Shown piece by piece: positions 1-12,763 of a DNA stretch of 64,000 bases (its first letter is position 1; every line of letters begins with the position of its first letter). The stretch is from Polytrichum commune (taxonomy: Eukaryota > Streptophyta > Polytrichopsida > Polytrichales > Polytrichaceae), in NCBI GenBank assembly GCA_950295325.1, contig OX485804.1, positions 17,360,001 through 17,424,000 on the forward strand, read 5' to 3'. The position numbers and the translations under genes are program-made. The notes under the pieces are model-generated. The model was not told the origin of the DNA. It made no database searches and saw only the letters and a list, made by a program, of their open reading frames with translations.

Positions 1-890
1 ACATGACACTTAAAAGTTCCATGATTCTTTTCTAATTGTGGAGTAAAATATGCAACATGCTCTGAGCAATCACTACACTAAAAAGGATATTTAGTGTTTG
101 ATACACTAAATACGAACGCATACACTAAATGTCAAGAATTCTATGAAAGTAAGTAACATTAAATGTGAACTCAAACACTAAACACCAACTATGGTAATAT
201 GTGGAAGTTACATGTTTGAATTTAGTGCTAGTACAAATATGGAATCCATGCTTTACAAGAAGGGAGGTGACAGTAGGAGAGGTAGCGTGTCTAACACTAA
301 TTATCAAGGAATTGAAAATCAGTGTTGAGTAGGGTAGGGTGGTAACAACAATACACATACTCAAACACTAAATATCTTATTTATTATAGTAGGAAACTAT
401 GCCAAAAAAAACCGTAGCCAAGATTGGTTGCGGTGCTTTAGACTAGCCAAATTTGCAGTCACTAAACTAGTGCAATTGAAATTTTAATAATCTGGGGGCG
501 TGTAATGTACCGTTGGAAAGGCCTTGAGAATACCTTTCCAACAGGTTATTACATGCCCCAAAATTGTTACAATTTCAGTTGCAAAACAAATAAACCAAAT
601 ATTTGTAATTATTTAGCTACTACAGATGAGGCTAATCAAAAGAATTGCAACCGATTTCAACTGCAGTTATTTTTGGCATGGTTTTCTACTAGTGAATGTT
701 ATGACTTGTTTGGGTTTTTTTATTTTTTATTTGTTACAAGTGGGGTTTCTTGAGCAAGTTGCAAGTTGACACCACTTGGCGAATAACATTTCATGGAACA
801 CGAGGTGTGTGCACGTATGTACTACGTTATCCCCAGACTCTGTATTATTAAATCATCTTCTAATTTAAGGCATGTATTTGAGGAGCGGTG
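1..890. other. Gene-free AT-rich stretch
   Basis: No convincing coding region is seen. The first 380 bases carry several copies of an ACACTAAAT word in both orientations (for example near 75-130 and 360-375), which resembles the edge of a small foldback or MITE-like repeat. I could not define ends or a target duplication. Confidence 0.4.
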
Positions 891-1091
891 ATGAATGGGG
901 AGGACCGACTGCTGGTTACAGATGAAGCGGTTGAAGCTCAAGACATCAGGAAATTCAGTGATCACTTTAGGGGAATCTATAGAATATACCTCAAATTCAT
1001 AAAGAAAGACTGAAAGATGTCAACATGTAGCCTGGTTGGACTTGGAAACACTAGAATCTCAACGGATTTATGCCCAAAAATCTTCCTAGAA
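891..1091 (+). repeat. Dispersed ~200-260 bp repeat family, copy 1
   Basis: This is one of five diverged copies in the window (also near 8842, 12541, 15480 and 21979). Shared landmarks in order are a GGGGARRACCGACYGCT start, ACAGATGAA, a GATCA/GATTG plus TTTAG-GGAATCTA stretch, a GGTTGGACTT box and a GCCCAAAAATCT-like end. The start and the reverse complement of the end of the best copy both contain CGGGGAG, suggesting a short-TIR non-autonomous DNA element. No coding potential is seen. Confidence 0.6.
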
Positions 1092-2062
1092 TGAAACCTA
1101 CTATCATTTAGGTACAATTGTGCAATATTTTATGGAAGCTATGTGTCAGATTGGATCATGTGGATATGTCATCAACAATTGGGACTTGTTTCTGTTTCAC
1201 TTGATGGGTTGTTACATCATGGGACAAAGATATTGTGGAGATTGGCTTGAGTGGGGCATGGGTAATGCATGTTAGAACTTAATGAATAAGATTCGGTGAA
1301 GCTCAGTGAAATTTTCAAATGAATGATTATTTTAAATATTTAAAATGCTATTTTAGGATGAAGCCTCTCGCGACGACAAACCCCTACTCCCCCCCCCTCT
1401 CTTTTCCTTTTTTCCTTTATGTAAATATGACTCCTCATGCCCATAATATAATACTATTTAGCCATGCCCTCGGTTTTCATTGTGACAACATTGCCTTACA
1501 AGTTGGGTTGTGCATGTGCATTATACACTTTGGTAAGGTTGAACGGCAAAGGTGCATGGGTGCCAACACCGTCAATGTTCAACATTGTCAAAATTGTTGG
1601 TCATTGATGGTTGCATGATGGATAAACAAGGTAGAAATGGTTCCGGCACATTAATTCATACGCATGGGTGTAGAGGGCCAAGATGGGACAAGTCCACACT
1701 GGCGAATTACAAATTGGTAAGATTGGAAGACCAATATAATGTGTAGTTGGTTTTAGCAAGTTTGTAATCAACACCTCTAGAGAATTTTTCTTGTTTGAAA
1801 GACTAATCTTGAAAGAAGATATATGTAAAAAATCATGTAGGCTTGAAGCAAAAGTGGGTGGAGATCATATGTATAAATCAAAAGGAGAAATCAAAATTCA
1901 TGGAGTCCTCAAAAATTCACAAAGTGGATTTTGTCACAAGAAGAAGGTTCAATCCCAAAAATGCCTTAAACTATCCCCATGTGTTAATCCTTAAAGTCAA
2001 CTAAAGTTATGGTTGAGAGTTGGTTGTTTCTGCATGTGTCATCACGTTTTTGTGCATGCTTA
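1092..2062. other. Gene-free stretch
   Basis: Only short open frames without recognisable domains occur here. There is a short C-run near 1387. No repeat with definable ends was found. Confidence 0.4.
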
Positions 2063-2465
2063 GAGCATGTTCACATGTTATCAATAATGGGGCAATGCCA
2101 AGTTCAGCCTGGGAGTTGGACCCACGCATTAGGCCTGACCGCTATTGTGTCGTTGGTAGGGCCCAAAAAGCTCTCTTGGGCCATAATAGCTTGGGTTTAT
2201 TACGGCCCAACTTTCAACTCCTCTATAAGAGCATCAACTCTCAATACTTCGCAACTTTGACCAAATAAAATCTTAGCTTCAACTATTTCTACATAAAATG
2301 TTATGTAATTTAAGATATTAGTATTGATCACGGGACCCACAATTTACAAAGGTTACATAGAGTGAACTAGTGGGATTTATAATGGAATTGCTCCTTTCTA
2401 AAATAGTGTACCCAATTTAGCATCCCTATGGGTTTGCGTTAGGTGTAGAACGTGTGAACATGCCC
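2063..2465. mobile_element. Tourist-like MITE (PIF/Harbinger type)
   Basis: Terminal inverted repeats are GAGCATGTTCACATGTT on the left and, read inwards from the right, GGGCATGTTCACACGTT. Both ends are flanked by TTA (2060-2062 and 2466-2468), the 3-bp target duplication typical of PIF/Harbinger elements. The element is 403 bp and has no coding capacity, so it must be non-autonomous. It shares the TTA target and GC-leading TIR style with the element at 34068, but the internal sequence differs. Confidence 0.8.
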
Positions 2466-2468
2466 TTA

Positions 2469-3349
2469 GGTCAATGTGGGGGATTGAACAAAGGACATCC
2501 TATCTTGGATCATTGGGTGTCAAACCCATTTTAGTGCCTCTTAGCATGCTAAAATGAATTTGGCCCTCAATGAACTGATATAGTAAGTTATTTTTTCAAA
2601 TCTCCAAGCAAGCACTAAAAACATACTGAGACATAGAGAGTATTGTATACCAAACAAGGTCCAACTCCCAACCAAAACTCTGGTTGATTAAAGGCTAACT
2701 TTGTTGAGTACAATTAATCTTGAAGAAGTCCAAGTAAGCACTGATAACAACAATCTATCAAATTAATTGAAAGCAAGAGAGTAAAACATGAATACAGAAA
2801 ATATGTTTTTATTTGTGAATCTATAACCATCCGCCCAACCCCCCACTTGTGGCTCCATGTTCCGTAGATTTATATAGGTTGACATAAGGTAACCACACCT
2901 ATTGTGAACACTTTGACAAGTTTGGGTACTTAGAGTGATCCAATTTACATGAAAATTTATCTTGTAAGATTAGGAAGTTCAAAAAGGGGATTTAAAAACC
3001 ATGGAAGTCAAAGTATTTGAGTTGAAACTCATTCCTAGAGATTTAAGTGCCATGGTGAGCTACATGTTGGACGTGCGGTGTGTGCACTAATAGTCATGCT
3101 ACATCTCCACTTGTTTTTTCACTTATTTTGGACCATTTTCTTATTTTAATTATTTTGCTTCATGTCCACACCATCTCCAAGAGCTGGGCCTGCAACCACT
3201 ATTTCCCTTGGTGAAAACATAGTCAATTATATATATATATATGTCTTGTAAATGTCTTTTAAACCCCTAGAATAAACACCAGAGGCCCCAAATTTTACTC
3301 CAAGGGGGGCTACTTGATATGATTTAACCACAAACCTATGGGGTCTAAA
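2469..3349. other. Gene-free stretch with short AT microsatellite
   Basis: No gene is recognised. A short (AT)n run lies at about 3227-3242. The remainder is AT-rich unique-looking sequence. Confidence 0.4.
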
Positions 3350-3700
3350 CTAAATATGGTATTTAGTGTCACCAATTCCAATTGTCCCGCTCAATACTAA
3401 TTGTAAACTGCAGTATAGTATCACCAACACTAAATGCTAACCCAACATTATTTGTCATTTCTTATAATTTTTTGGGGGGATTATAGATTTACAGTGTTGG
3501 AATTGCTGTCACTGACTGGAATTTTGCATCCAAATTTCAATCATCCATGACTATTTCATCACAAGTTGCTGACAAGAGAAGGTACGCTTTTGGCCAACGG
3601 ATGAACTCATCCATCATCATGACAATATTTGTAAGCTTATTCGTAAGTGTCATCCAAAAAGCTACCATATTGTCATTAAATGTCATTAAATGTCATTAAA
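3350..3700 (+). repeat. Dispersed repeat, copy A of a ~350 bp family
   Basis: This segment matches 23440-23790 at a diverged level over its whole length: both contain a CTCAAYACTAATTGTAAAC box, CACTAAATG, a G-rich island before TTATAGATTTA, CATCCAAATTYCAATCATCCA, and TTATTCGTA followed by GTGTCATCC. The last 30 bases are a perfect triplet of a 10-bp GTCATTAAAT unit (about 3670-3699). Confidence 0.65.
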
Positions 3701-4939
3701 TACTGAACTGCACAATTAAGAGGCACTAACATCATATATCTCATGAACATTGATAGTGTAGGGTCACTCGTATTAACATATTTTCCATAAACCCACAAAG
3801 CCAAAGGTTGAACTTAGTTTTGAGCTTTCCAGAGGGCAGCTCAGTCTCTAATATGTTGCCTTTATTGAAAGGCATGACCCTAAAACGTCTGAACTCCAGA
3901 ACAGTAAAATGGAGTGTGCAGAGACACTGACAATACTTATTTAGAAGATACACCATGTCACTTTACTTCAGAGACCAGTATCCATGTAGAACCTGCACAT
4001 GCAGCAAGAGTATTATGCCACCGTTTCCTTGGAAACAGAAGCAATCAACTAGTGTGCATTTGACATACTAACCATTCCCTTCCGCATTGCTCCTGATTCA
4101 GTTGGCTGCACATGCCTGATCATGTAGCCCTTTCATAATAAGAGAGTTAACGATGGGTCGGATCTATAGTGTCACGTTTAAAGAACCTCCACAATCTCTT
4201 GACATTTGAAATTGAGAAATGTCTCTAACAAAACTGGGAGAAACAGTGATGGTTTACCAACACTGTAACAGGCTGCATTGGTCTGATAAAAATTGAATGA
4301 AAATGTCGTGTTCTAAGAAAGAATGCACCTAAACCATTTCACATGTGTAATGACAATTGTTTATGTCCTAATGTTTCACGAGTCATCAGAAGACATCAAG
4401 GTGGTAACCTGCATGATAACACCCAACATTTTAATTAGTTGCACATGGAGGTGGCAGAGACATTTCTCAATCTAACAACACAACCTTCCAAGCAGGCTCT
4501 ACCAACTTGTTCAAAACTCGCTTGTATCAAACATGAAGCCAATTTAGACCCAACAAACTGACCCCAACATAAGCTCTCCACAAGTTAGCTTCATATTGCA
4601 AAATATCTGATACCGGTGTCTTCACTCACATATTAATGTACACTGCATACACCTGAGTTTGTTCTCGACTCGAAACACTTGAGGCAGCAAGAACACATGC
4701 AGCAAAGAGGAGGGTGGTCCAATGACATGTTGAGACTTGGAAGTACCAATCGGTGGATATTATACCTGTCCAATGCTCCACAGTCTGTGCAATCAAGCCG
4801 TGTAAACAAATGGGACGCCAAATTCAAAAGCCAACTGCATCAGATCAATGACACAAGAGAACAACATGCCATTTGCAACAGAAACAAGAGAGGCTGCGTG
4901 ATGATATAGACAATTACTAATTTAAAGAAAAAATAAATG

Positions 4940-7202
4940 TCACATAAAATCCTCTTCCAACTCTGCCAGGCTTTTTCCCTTGGCAGCAATGTCCTTGTTG
5001 GAGGTCATCTTTTCTTGGACCATGAGCCTATTGTAGCTCCGAATTTCAGCTTGCTTTTCTTTCTCCAAACGCTCAATTTCCTCTCGGCGTTTCTGATCAC
5101 CGGCCACAACACTATTAGCACACAGTTGCTACACAAAGATCCAGTCTATTTCAAAGACTGGATCCCCCCTACAATACCAAGTGGTTGAAGTAGGTACATA
5201 CAACCCAGAAATAAGGACACTGCAAAACATTCAAATAGAACATTCAAGAGCAGGTTTTGGGACCTTCTGCATCAACCCATCTGAAATTACAGTCTGTTCT
5301 CTTATTCATGCTGCAGGTGTGTCAAGCCTAAAAATCCCCTAGAGTTTCCATTTTCCTTTCAACAATTCAAAATTATCATAAAAGATGACAGTAGATTCTC
5401 TTAAGTAGAAAATGAAAGGGGAAAAAGGGGAACATAATTAATTATCCAGACTTAATTTCTGTAATTCCATGACCAAAAGCCAAAAAATACCTTTTCCTTT
5501 GTATGAGCTTTGCGCTCTGCTCTCTCTGCAGCATTGTAAGCCTCCCTTTCAGCTGCACTCAATAAAGAACCAGGTTAAAAAATTCTGATCTGCAAAAGAT
5601 GGGAAATGCTCCAAACCAGATGTCAAGAGTTTAACTGAAATATTCGGACCCATCTGCAACCTTCTCATTGCATATTCAAGCTTCTGGCAGTTCTCCACCA
5701 TGGTATCAATTAGACAAGCTGCTGACATGGAATAAATACTCATTCTTGTAAATACAAGCAATTTGGAGATATGCAGGTGCAAGATTAGGAAGACCAGTTC
5801 CCCAGCAAGTTGGAGCAAGTGGCACACCTTTCAAATCCGGTGTCTGCTCTGTTTTGGTCTTGTTCAGCCGATTGACAATCTCATTCTTGCGTGTCTCAAC
5901 CCGGACAGTCCGGACCTGGAATGACAAGATCAGTCACCCAATTCACATGCTAGAGACTCTCACAAGAATGCCAAATGCTACAAAGAACATTTTTGTGACA
6001 TGAACATGGATATAGGTCCAAAAGGACACAAACTCTTACAAGCTTAGAGTTGTGAAAGCCAACTTGGCCAACGTCCATGCTTTGAGTCTTCCTCAGGTTG
6101 TACCAAGGGGTGTAAACAACATCCAAATTGTTGAGTTTGTTGCCTACAGGAATCACCCAACTACACTTCCATCAGCCTCAACCTGGGTACTCTAAAACCA
6201 CCGGTGACTTATGACTTAAACCTTGTAGCAATATGACCTCAAAGAACCAAACCATGTCAACTGGATGTTGAACAGACAGACCTTGAATAGAGTTGGCCTT
6301 CACAAGCTGGGCGCAGTCCTCGAGAAGCTCTGGAGTGATCATCTCCATTGTCTGGCCCTTGCGCATTCTCAGGTACACATGAGCTGAAGACAACTTGTCC
6401 ACATGGAACCTGAAATTAAGAATATAAGAACAGTATGTTAGAATTCCCTCGTTCAACATGGACGATCACAACATAGATGACATAACACTAACCAGAATTT
6501 CTTTTCCCTTCTAAATGCTTAGCAGATGACAGAAAGATGCTGATTGATGCATGAATCGGTCTACGAGCGTAAGCTTGAATTTAACTGGAAATTTTAAATG
6601 TCAGCGGTCCACATGATAAGAAATTACATAGGTACCTCAAGTATGCACGATGCAAAGGTTAAAATATATACACATATGCAATTATAAGTGAGATTCTATA
6701 TGATAGCAAATAAATCACAACAAAAGATTGACTTCTGTTTGTAAACCGCCGGACTGCTCACCAGCATAATTGAACAGAAAAGGCAGACTAACGCCACGAG
6801 CTATAACATATCACGAAGTCCTTATAAAGATACCAGCATAGAGATTCGTCTGAAATCTTCTGACCTAATATGTGATACTAACAAGAGTCTCTCCAGCCTT
6901 CAGCTCCTTTAAGCGCAATTCAGCATGGAGGACAACTCGTTCTCTTTCTTATCAAGACACACATGAAGAAAAATCCGCAACGCTTCCCCTACAACGATAA
7001 CTATCTATGAAATGGACTCAACTCCTAGGGTTTTCACAGGCATCGGAATCAAAGGAGGTGAAAGAGTTGCAAATAGCTCATTTTCTTACCAGATGTCTTC
7101 CGGCAATCCATACTTGATGAGGTCCTCGTTCTCGTGCTTGTCGAGGCCCATGTAGATGACATAGTCCCCGACTTCGGGACGAGCTTTGAAGTAGTACACC
7201 AT
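4940..7202 (-). CDS. CCDC25: CCDC25 homologue (NFACT-R domain protein), six exons
   Basis: The exons, in transcript order, are 7202-7090, 6409-6282, 6143-6040, 5915-5828, 5552-5491 and 5092-4940. All junctions are GT-AG and keep phase (total 648 nt, 215 aa; animal CCDC25 is about 208 aa). The N-terminal NFACT-R-like part carries the family motifs YMG.DK.ENEDLI, the [15 protein letters not shown] block, [19 protein letters not shown] and [10 protein letters not shown] charged AER/EKK-rich coiled coil follows (about residues 140-195), then a C-terminal MVQEKMTSN region. The family is related to ribosome-quality-control NFACT proteins; animal CCDC25 has been described as a DNA sensor, but the plant role is not evident from sequence. 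The ATG at 7202 matches the family start. Nothing is broken. Sequence 3' of the stop (4630-4939) is probable UTR. Confidence 0.93.
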
Positions 7203-8841
7203 GGTGATGATGTCTCTTATTGCCTCTTGCAAACTCGAATCTGCACCAATTGAGGCGCCGTAAAGAACCTCTTCAGGAGCGCTTTGCCTTCCTCGTGACG
7301 CCGGCGACTGCTTGCGGGCTCATTGTACACCGCTGCGGGTAACGATCGCTCACACAACATCGGAGGCGGCTGGGAGAAGAAGCAACGACGTCGGAGGGCG
7401 TTTCCACCACGGGCCCCGAGGGACCCTCCAATTTGCCTAGTATCTATATCCCACCTAGATTTTACACTTCGAAACCAGTCTGCGAGGTACATTCCAGGAT
7501 GCTGCTAGTCCCCATGCCTCGTTCTCGTGCTTGTGGAGGCCGGCAACCAAGGTGCTTCCACCAATGAAAGAAGCAGCAACCAGATGTACCCGGTGAGTAC
7601 ATGCCGGTGAACTGAATCTACAGAGAGCATAGATGCTGCCCCACTTGTCCCCTCCCAAGTCCCAACCGAGTCCTTTGCATAGGGGTTGGTGGAGATTTTT
7701 TAAACACACGACCAAACTGAGTAGAATATAATATTAACTAAGGTCTTTAAGCGCTCAAGGATGTTATTGTTGCTCTCAATGTTGCACTCGAGAAGGTTTT
7801 ATGCGGGTCGGATTTCTAGTTGTCCATCGTCTAATGGTAAAATTTACGTCTTGAAAATATGGTTGCATTAGCAAATCGATGATGAAACATCAATGAAATC
7901 CAAATCGAGACATGAACTTTCCTTGTACACCCTAAAGTCTGTAATATCAACCTCCATAATGTCACTCACTCTCTAATATCCCGAAACCCGAGGGAACGGA
8001 TGTTCGTAGTTCAAATCTCACTCCTTATTGTCACCTTTCTCTCCCTTATATCACGAATTTTGTCGTTAATGTAAACCATCAAGGAAGTCAACCCACACCC
8101 TTGCATTGCGCCGTGTGTCTATGTGGAGTGTCACCTTCTTAATTATTCTTATTTGTCTTCTTCTTCTTATGCCACTTTGTTGAATGTTGGTGCATGCATA
8201 TGCCACATCGCCCAGGAAGGCCAAGTGGAGTGGACCACACCACACCATTCAATATGTTGCACTTTGTGTTATTCCACAGTGTCACATGCTACACTAATTC
8301 ACTAGTATTACGCATCCATGTTAACACTTCAGAACTCCATGATATCATATGCACTTTGGTTGCCACAAGTGTGATACTACGGAGTTTAGAGTGTAGTAGT
8401 ATGATTATTAGCATATAGGTCCCTAGTTTGTGTTGCCTATTAGTGGATAAGATTTGAAGACGTAGGCCATCTCTTTTGAACATGTGTCTTCATGAAGTCT
8501 ATTATTAGATCCACACGTTAACCACATGTCATTCGAATATGATTGGTATCCAACTAAGAAAAGTGACCAAATAACTCCCACATACCTAAAGGAAGTGAAG
8601 CCCATGGCGGAGATTGTGGCCCTTTCAAGTCAAGTTGGCTTGAGATGTGTCCGTTAAGCTACTAAGGCATCACTTCCAAGTGGCCATGAACCATCGATGA
8701 CTCACGGCCTTTTATAGGGGAAACGAATCAAATCAAAAGAACAATAAGTGATCCCTTAGCAAGCATTGGGTTGTGCGAAGCAATATAAACAATTTGAAGG
8801 AAACTTTCGCTTTGAAAGTGCGAGATTTTGTTGCTGTGGTG
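7203..8841. other. 5' flank of the CCDC25 gene and gene-free DNA
   Basis: The first few hundred bases, upstream of the minus-strand CCDC25 start, are more GC-rich than the surroundings, as expected for its 5' UTR and promoter. No TATA box could be assigned with confidence. The rest shows no gene. Confidence 0.4.
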
Positions 8842-9035
8842 AATGTCCGGGGAGATTTTTGGGCACAAACGGCCAAAATCCTAGTGTTTCCAAGTCCAAC
8901 CAGTTACATGTTGTGATTTTTCATGTTTCCTTTATAGTTTGAGGTATGTTTGATAGATTCCTCTAGAATGATCAATAATTATTCTGAAGTCTTGCACTTC
9001 AATCAATTATAACTCAATTGCTTTATTTAGAACTA
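8842..9035 (-). repeat. Dispersed repeat family, copy 2 (reverse)
   Basis: This is a reverse-complement copy of the family at 891 and 21979: it begins with GTCCGGGGAG and TTTTTGGGCA, then CCAAGTCCAACCAGTTACATG, TTTGAGGTATGTTTGATAGATTCCTCTA and TCTGAAGTCTTG. The distal end is more degraded than in the other copies. Confidence 0.6.
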
Positions 9036-11635
9036 CACCATTTTGTCTAATTAGTGTAGGTTACCATTCGAGGTTATGCATCACTACAACATTTTATCAA
9101 GAACATCAATTTTTTACCCAAATAATACTAGTAGTTAGTATGCACATCAAAGAATATGATATAATTTAGTTGGTAAAAATGATAATATTGGTAAAGAGTC
9201 ACAACAACACGTGACTCCGAATGTTAACCCACACTAATTAGACAAAATAGTGTATCACGTGATTCTCCCTATTCATTCACAAAGTGGATCGTTTATAATA
9301 TTTAGTGTGACATGTGTAATAGTGTCACTTACCCTATTTTGAGATATACGGTAGGTTACATTGATGATGAACAACTTCATCATAAGTATTCTCTCATGAC
9401 ATTGTGGTGTTCAAGTGCGCTTACGAATATCTTGGCATAAGTATGTTCAATAATGTTATGAGGTGCATGCCTATATTACATAATGGTCTACAAGTTGACT
9501 AAAGTGTACACAAACGGGACTTGTCATTAGTATGCTCAAGAACATTTTCCTCTTGCATACTAAAATGTAAAACATGACACTTGCCATTGGTACACTCAAT
9601 AATATCTTCCCCATGGATACTAAAACACAAAGCTATCATCTAAAGTATCCCAACGTGCTACTCTAAATGTCATAATGTAAATAATTTTTTCACTTAAAGA
9701 AGTTACTTATGTTGACGAATGGAATCATACTGACAATTAGCGGGCGTGATAAGTTCAGACCTCTAGGCATCTAGTTAGGCCTTTGCAAATAGTGTACATG
9801 ACACTAAATACCATAAACAATGTATTGGAATTCACCGTAGTGTGGTCCATACTTTCCTTATGAGAGCCATGTGCATTGGCAGCCTAATCACCACAGTCCA
9901 TGATACCTTGAAGAGCTTCGTGATTCATCGATAGAATGTAAATTCTATGGTTATTACCAACATACATAGTCACCATTCTCGATCTCACACTCACTTGACT
10001 TTGATGTTAAGAAAGGACAACCCATGCCTTAACCCTTGAGGGACTAGGGGTTTTTATGTACAACCTATAAACACAATGCCTACTTGCATAACCCAAGTCT
10101 CAAAATCAACTACATGATTTATATTAAAGTTTTGAAACTATGTTTAGTAAATTGTGATTTTATGTCAAGGAGAAATTATATATACACTCATATTATGTGA
10201 CATCCAAGATGCTCAAAATACAACATAGGTAATAGTATCCAATGACAACTCCAAGTTGTGTATTTAAACATGAACCTTTAAACAATGCGGTGTTAAAACG
10301 ATTAGAAATTTGTACTTGAAGAATGAGTTGATTTTGATCTAGGGTTGTTTCTAACATTGATTAACCTCGGGGATGTGATTATCGGAATTTTAGAAACCAC
10401 GTGAGATTAAAAAAAAGATAAATTCAATTCGTTAAGGGTAAAAATTAAAAATTTGTTAGATCTACCATAGCATTGGAATTATGTCCCCTACGTGATTATA
10501 TGTAAAATAGGGTGGTGAACAATTCCTCCATTTTAGTAATTAGTAGAGAAAAATAGGGTTATAGATATTGGATCCCTCTAAAAGTGTGCAGTAGGATCAA
10601 TACTATAGTTATGGCTTTTGTATTTAGTTTTCTTCAATTTGAATGCAATTTTTTTGGAGTAGGTAGTTGTGCAAAATTCCATGTCTTGTCACAACTGATT
10701 GTAATTCTTGTTTTGCTCTATCCGTGTTTACAACTTGTCTATCTTGGCTTGTATATTTTATTATCTCCATGTTTATTGGTAATCCTTTAACTAGTACCCA
10801 AATGCTATTGGTTGTGTTTTGAATGGTATTTTGAATGGTTTAGGATTGGTATAACTAATTGAAACCAATTAAATGACAAGATGGATGGTATGGAATGTTT
10901 GTTGCTCACATAGTCAATTTTGCAATGCTATAGTATTCCGTCCACTACTTGGTACTTGTATGATTTATAGAAAAAATATGGTGCCAAAATTTAACCTCTC
11001 TAAATAATTACAAATAAATATAGGGTGCTAAAAAATACGTCAAAGTAGCTTTATATCTACAAATAAGGTGGGGAAAAATATTGAGAGGTGCATAAATATC
11101 CCCCAATTAAATACTCCATTATCGCACGTGGTTACAGAACGTAAGGGGTTGCGATCGCCCCGAGTGATTAACCCAAAGTGAAAGTTTGTAGTTCAAATGG
11201 ACATTTTGTGTGCATAAAGAGGCTCGAATTAGACTTTTAGGCTTAAGGGTTAAGGTGGACTAGGCTTGAATGGACAATATTTGTTGGTTACAAATGCTCA
11301 ATTCCGTCGATCCAGTCTTGAAGATGCTAATATATATGTTGGTGAATAACTTTTGAGTCATTGAAATACTAGTCATATCTTTCCTCAAAAATGTTTTATA
11401 CCAAGCATATACACTCAAAGTTCAATACACATTTGTATGTTACAAACTATATAAGGGCGTTGTTAGTTGAAGGACTGTACATTTTACACACTTAGATACA
11501 CTGCACCAAATCCCACAAAGTGCACCTTCTTAGCCTTGACCTAACCATGACAATGTTCGTGCAATTTATTTTGACATTTGTAACTCTCACTACAAAATTA
11601 GTGTACACATTATAATTTGCACACCCAATGCATGA
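9036..11635. other. Gene-free AT-rich DNA
   Basis: About 2.6 kb without a recognisable coding region. Imperfect local duplications exist near 9410-9610 (repeated AGTATGCTCAAT-like phrases), but no element with ends can be defined. Confidence 0.35.
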
Positions 11636-11639
11636 AGGC

Positions 11640-11890
11640 CTCTTGCAACAGGTGGGAATACCACATGTCATTGAGCTCATAGTTTGTACGTGACTTACTA
11701 CAAGCATACAAGACTTGGACAACAAGTCATGTATCGGTGATAAAATGTGCAAATATACCATAGTGGTAGATTTCCAAACTTTTTAGTGACACAAAACTAT
11801 TATCATTTATGCAAGATTTGTTGCTCGAGTCTCATTTGCTTGTAGTGATTGTGTGGAATGCATTGAACTCCTCCGGTGGACCGAAGGGAG
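11640..11890 (-). pseudogene. Decayed GT47 terminal-exon fragment, copy 1, with nested insertion
   Basis: This resembles the 3' end of the GT47 gene at 14819: it has counterparts of the terminal segment at 14818-14875 (TTGCAACRKGTG, CACATG, GAGC, TTGTACGTGACT) and then of 14876-14905 (GTGTGGAATGC, GAACTCCTCCGGTGGA). The two parts are separated by about 149 bp (11696-11844) with short inverted termini (TACAAGCA-type). That insert is flanked by GTGACT and GTGATT, suggesting a small insertion with a 6-bp target duplication (5 of 6 identical). No reading frame survives. The fragment shares its downstream sequence (AAGGGAGTA) with copy 2, so the two are sister copies. Confidence 0.6.
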
Positions 11891-11959
11891 TACTAGATCT
11901 TAAACCCTAATTACTAAGCATAATTGGGTCGCTTGTAATCTACAATTCGGAGGCAATAA

Positions 11960-12197
11960 ACATAATTGGCAAGAAGTTGCCATCATATGATGCTTTCTTC
12001 AAGTTGGTGGTGGCCAATGGAACTGAGAATTTGAACAATTATTGTAGAAATTTTCACCAAATAAATATAATACACATGCCCATGGCATTACAGGCTTATT
12101 GTAATGTGTTGCACCACATGCTGTTGAGCCCATTTATCTCGTACATGGCAGGTTTGGAAGGAATGCATCAAACTCCTCCAGTGAACCAAAGGGAGTA
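11960..12197 (-). pseudogene. Decayed GT47 terminal-exon fragment, copy 2
   Basis: Across about 240 bp this follows the sequence at 14683-14912. The match starts with a 20-bp identity (TTGGCAAGAAGTTGCCATCA at about 11966 and 14684), continues through a TTATTGTAGA box, and covers the last codons of the GT47 gene (AATGTGTTGCACCACATG against the AACGTGTGCCGCATCACATG region). It is frameshifted and cannot encode the domain. Both the 3' flank and the coding end of the gene are represented, so this was a DNA-level duplication rather than a retrocopy. Confidence 0.7.
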
Positions 12198-12212
12198 GTC
12201 CAGACCTTGTAC

Positions 12213-12440
12213 AGCCGCTAGCCCACGGACTTTTTGGGCTAGCGGCTAACCTAATAGCTAACAGTTATGGCTGAAAACGGTTCTCGAAAAAAATGGGCTA
12301 GCCCAGCTATGGCTAGATCGCGGCTTGAAAAATTATGGGCTAGCCTAGCTATGGCTAGATCGAGGCCTCAAAAAATATGGGCTAGTCCAGCTATGGCTAG
12401 ATCGAGGCCTCAGATAATATGGGCTAGCCCAGCTAGTTAT
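12213..12440 (+). repeat. Left array of 42-bp repeats with a perfect terminal hairpin
   Basis: A perfect 12-bp inverted repeat (AGCCGCTAGCCC at 12213-12224, complement at 12236-12247) is followed by about four copies of a 42-bp unit. The unit consists of ATGGCTAGATCGAGGCCTC, an A-rich joint of about 7 bp, then TATGGGCTAGCCCAGCT. The first unit is a variant containing an ACGG-TCTCG segment. The same unit order, including the variant first unit, appears in the right array at 13564, in the same orientation. Confidence 0.8.
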
Positions 12441-12540
12441 TAGCTAGCTAAAGATAAGTCATGTAACTCAATTGGCTCAAGCTAAGGCCCAACCATGTCA
12501 TCCCTACCACTACCATAAATTTTTTAGGGTTGAGATCATT

Positions 12541-12735
12541 TGTCCATATCCAAGTGCTTCCAAGTGCAACCGGTTACATGTTTACATCTTTTGATATGTC
12601 TTTACTCAAAGTGGGCTATATTCTCTACATTCCTCTAAAAAGATGGGTCGTTCTCTTGAAGTCTTGAACAAGAACTTCAACAAGTTCATTTTGAAACTCA
12701 ACCAGCTCATCTGCAACTAGTAGCCGGAACTCTGT
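12541..12735 (-). repeat. Dispersed repeat family, copy 3 (reverse)
   Basis: This is a reverse-complement copy with CAAGTGCAACCGGTTACATG, ATATTCTCTACATTCCTCTA, GAAGTCTTGAA, AACCAGCTCATCTGCAACTAGTAG and CGG landmarks. It abuts the 5' end of the hAT transposase fragment, so it probably marks where that element was truncated or interrupted. Confidence 0.6.
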
Positions 12736-12763
12736 AAGTAGTAGCCAGATCTCTGTAACTGTA

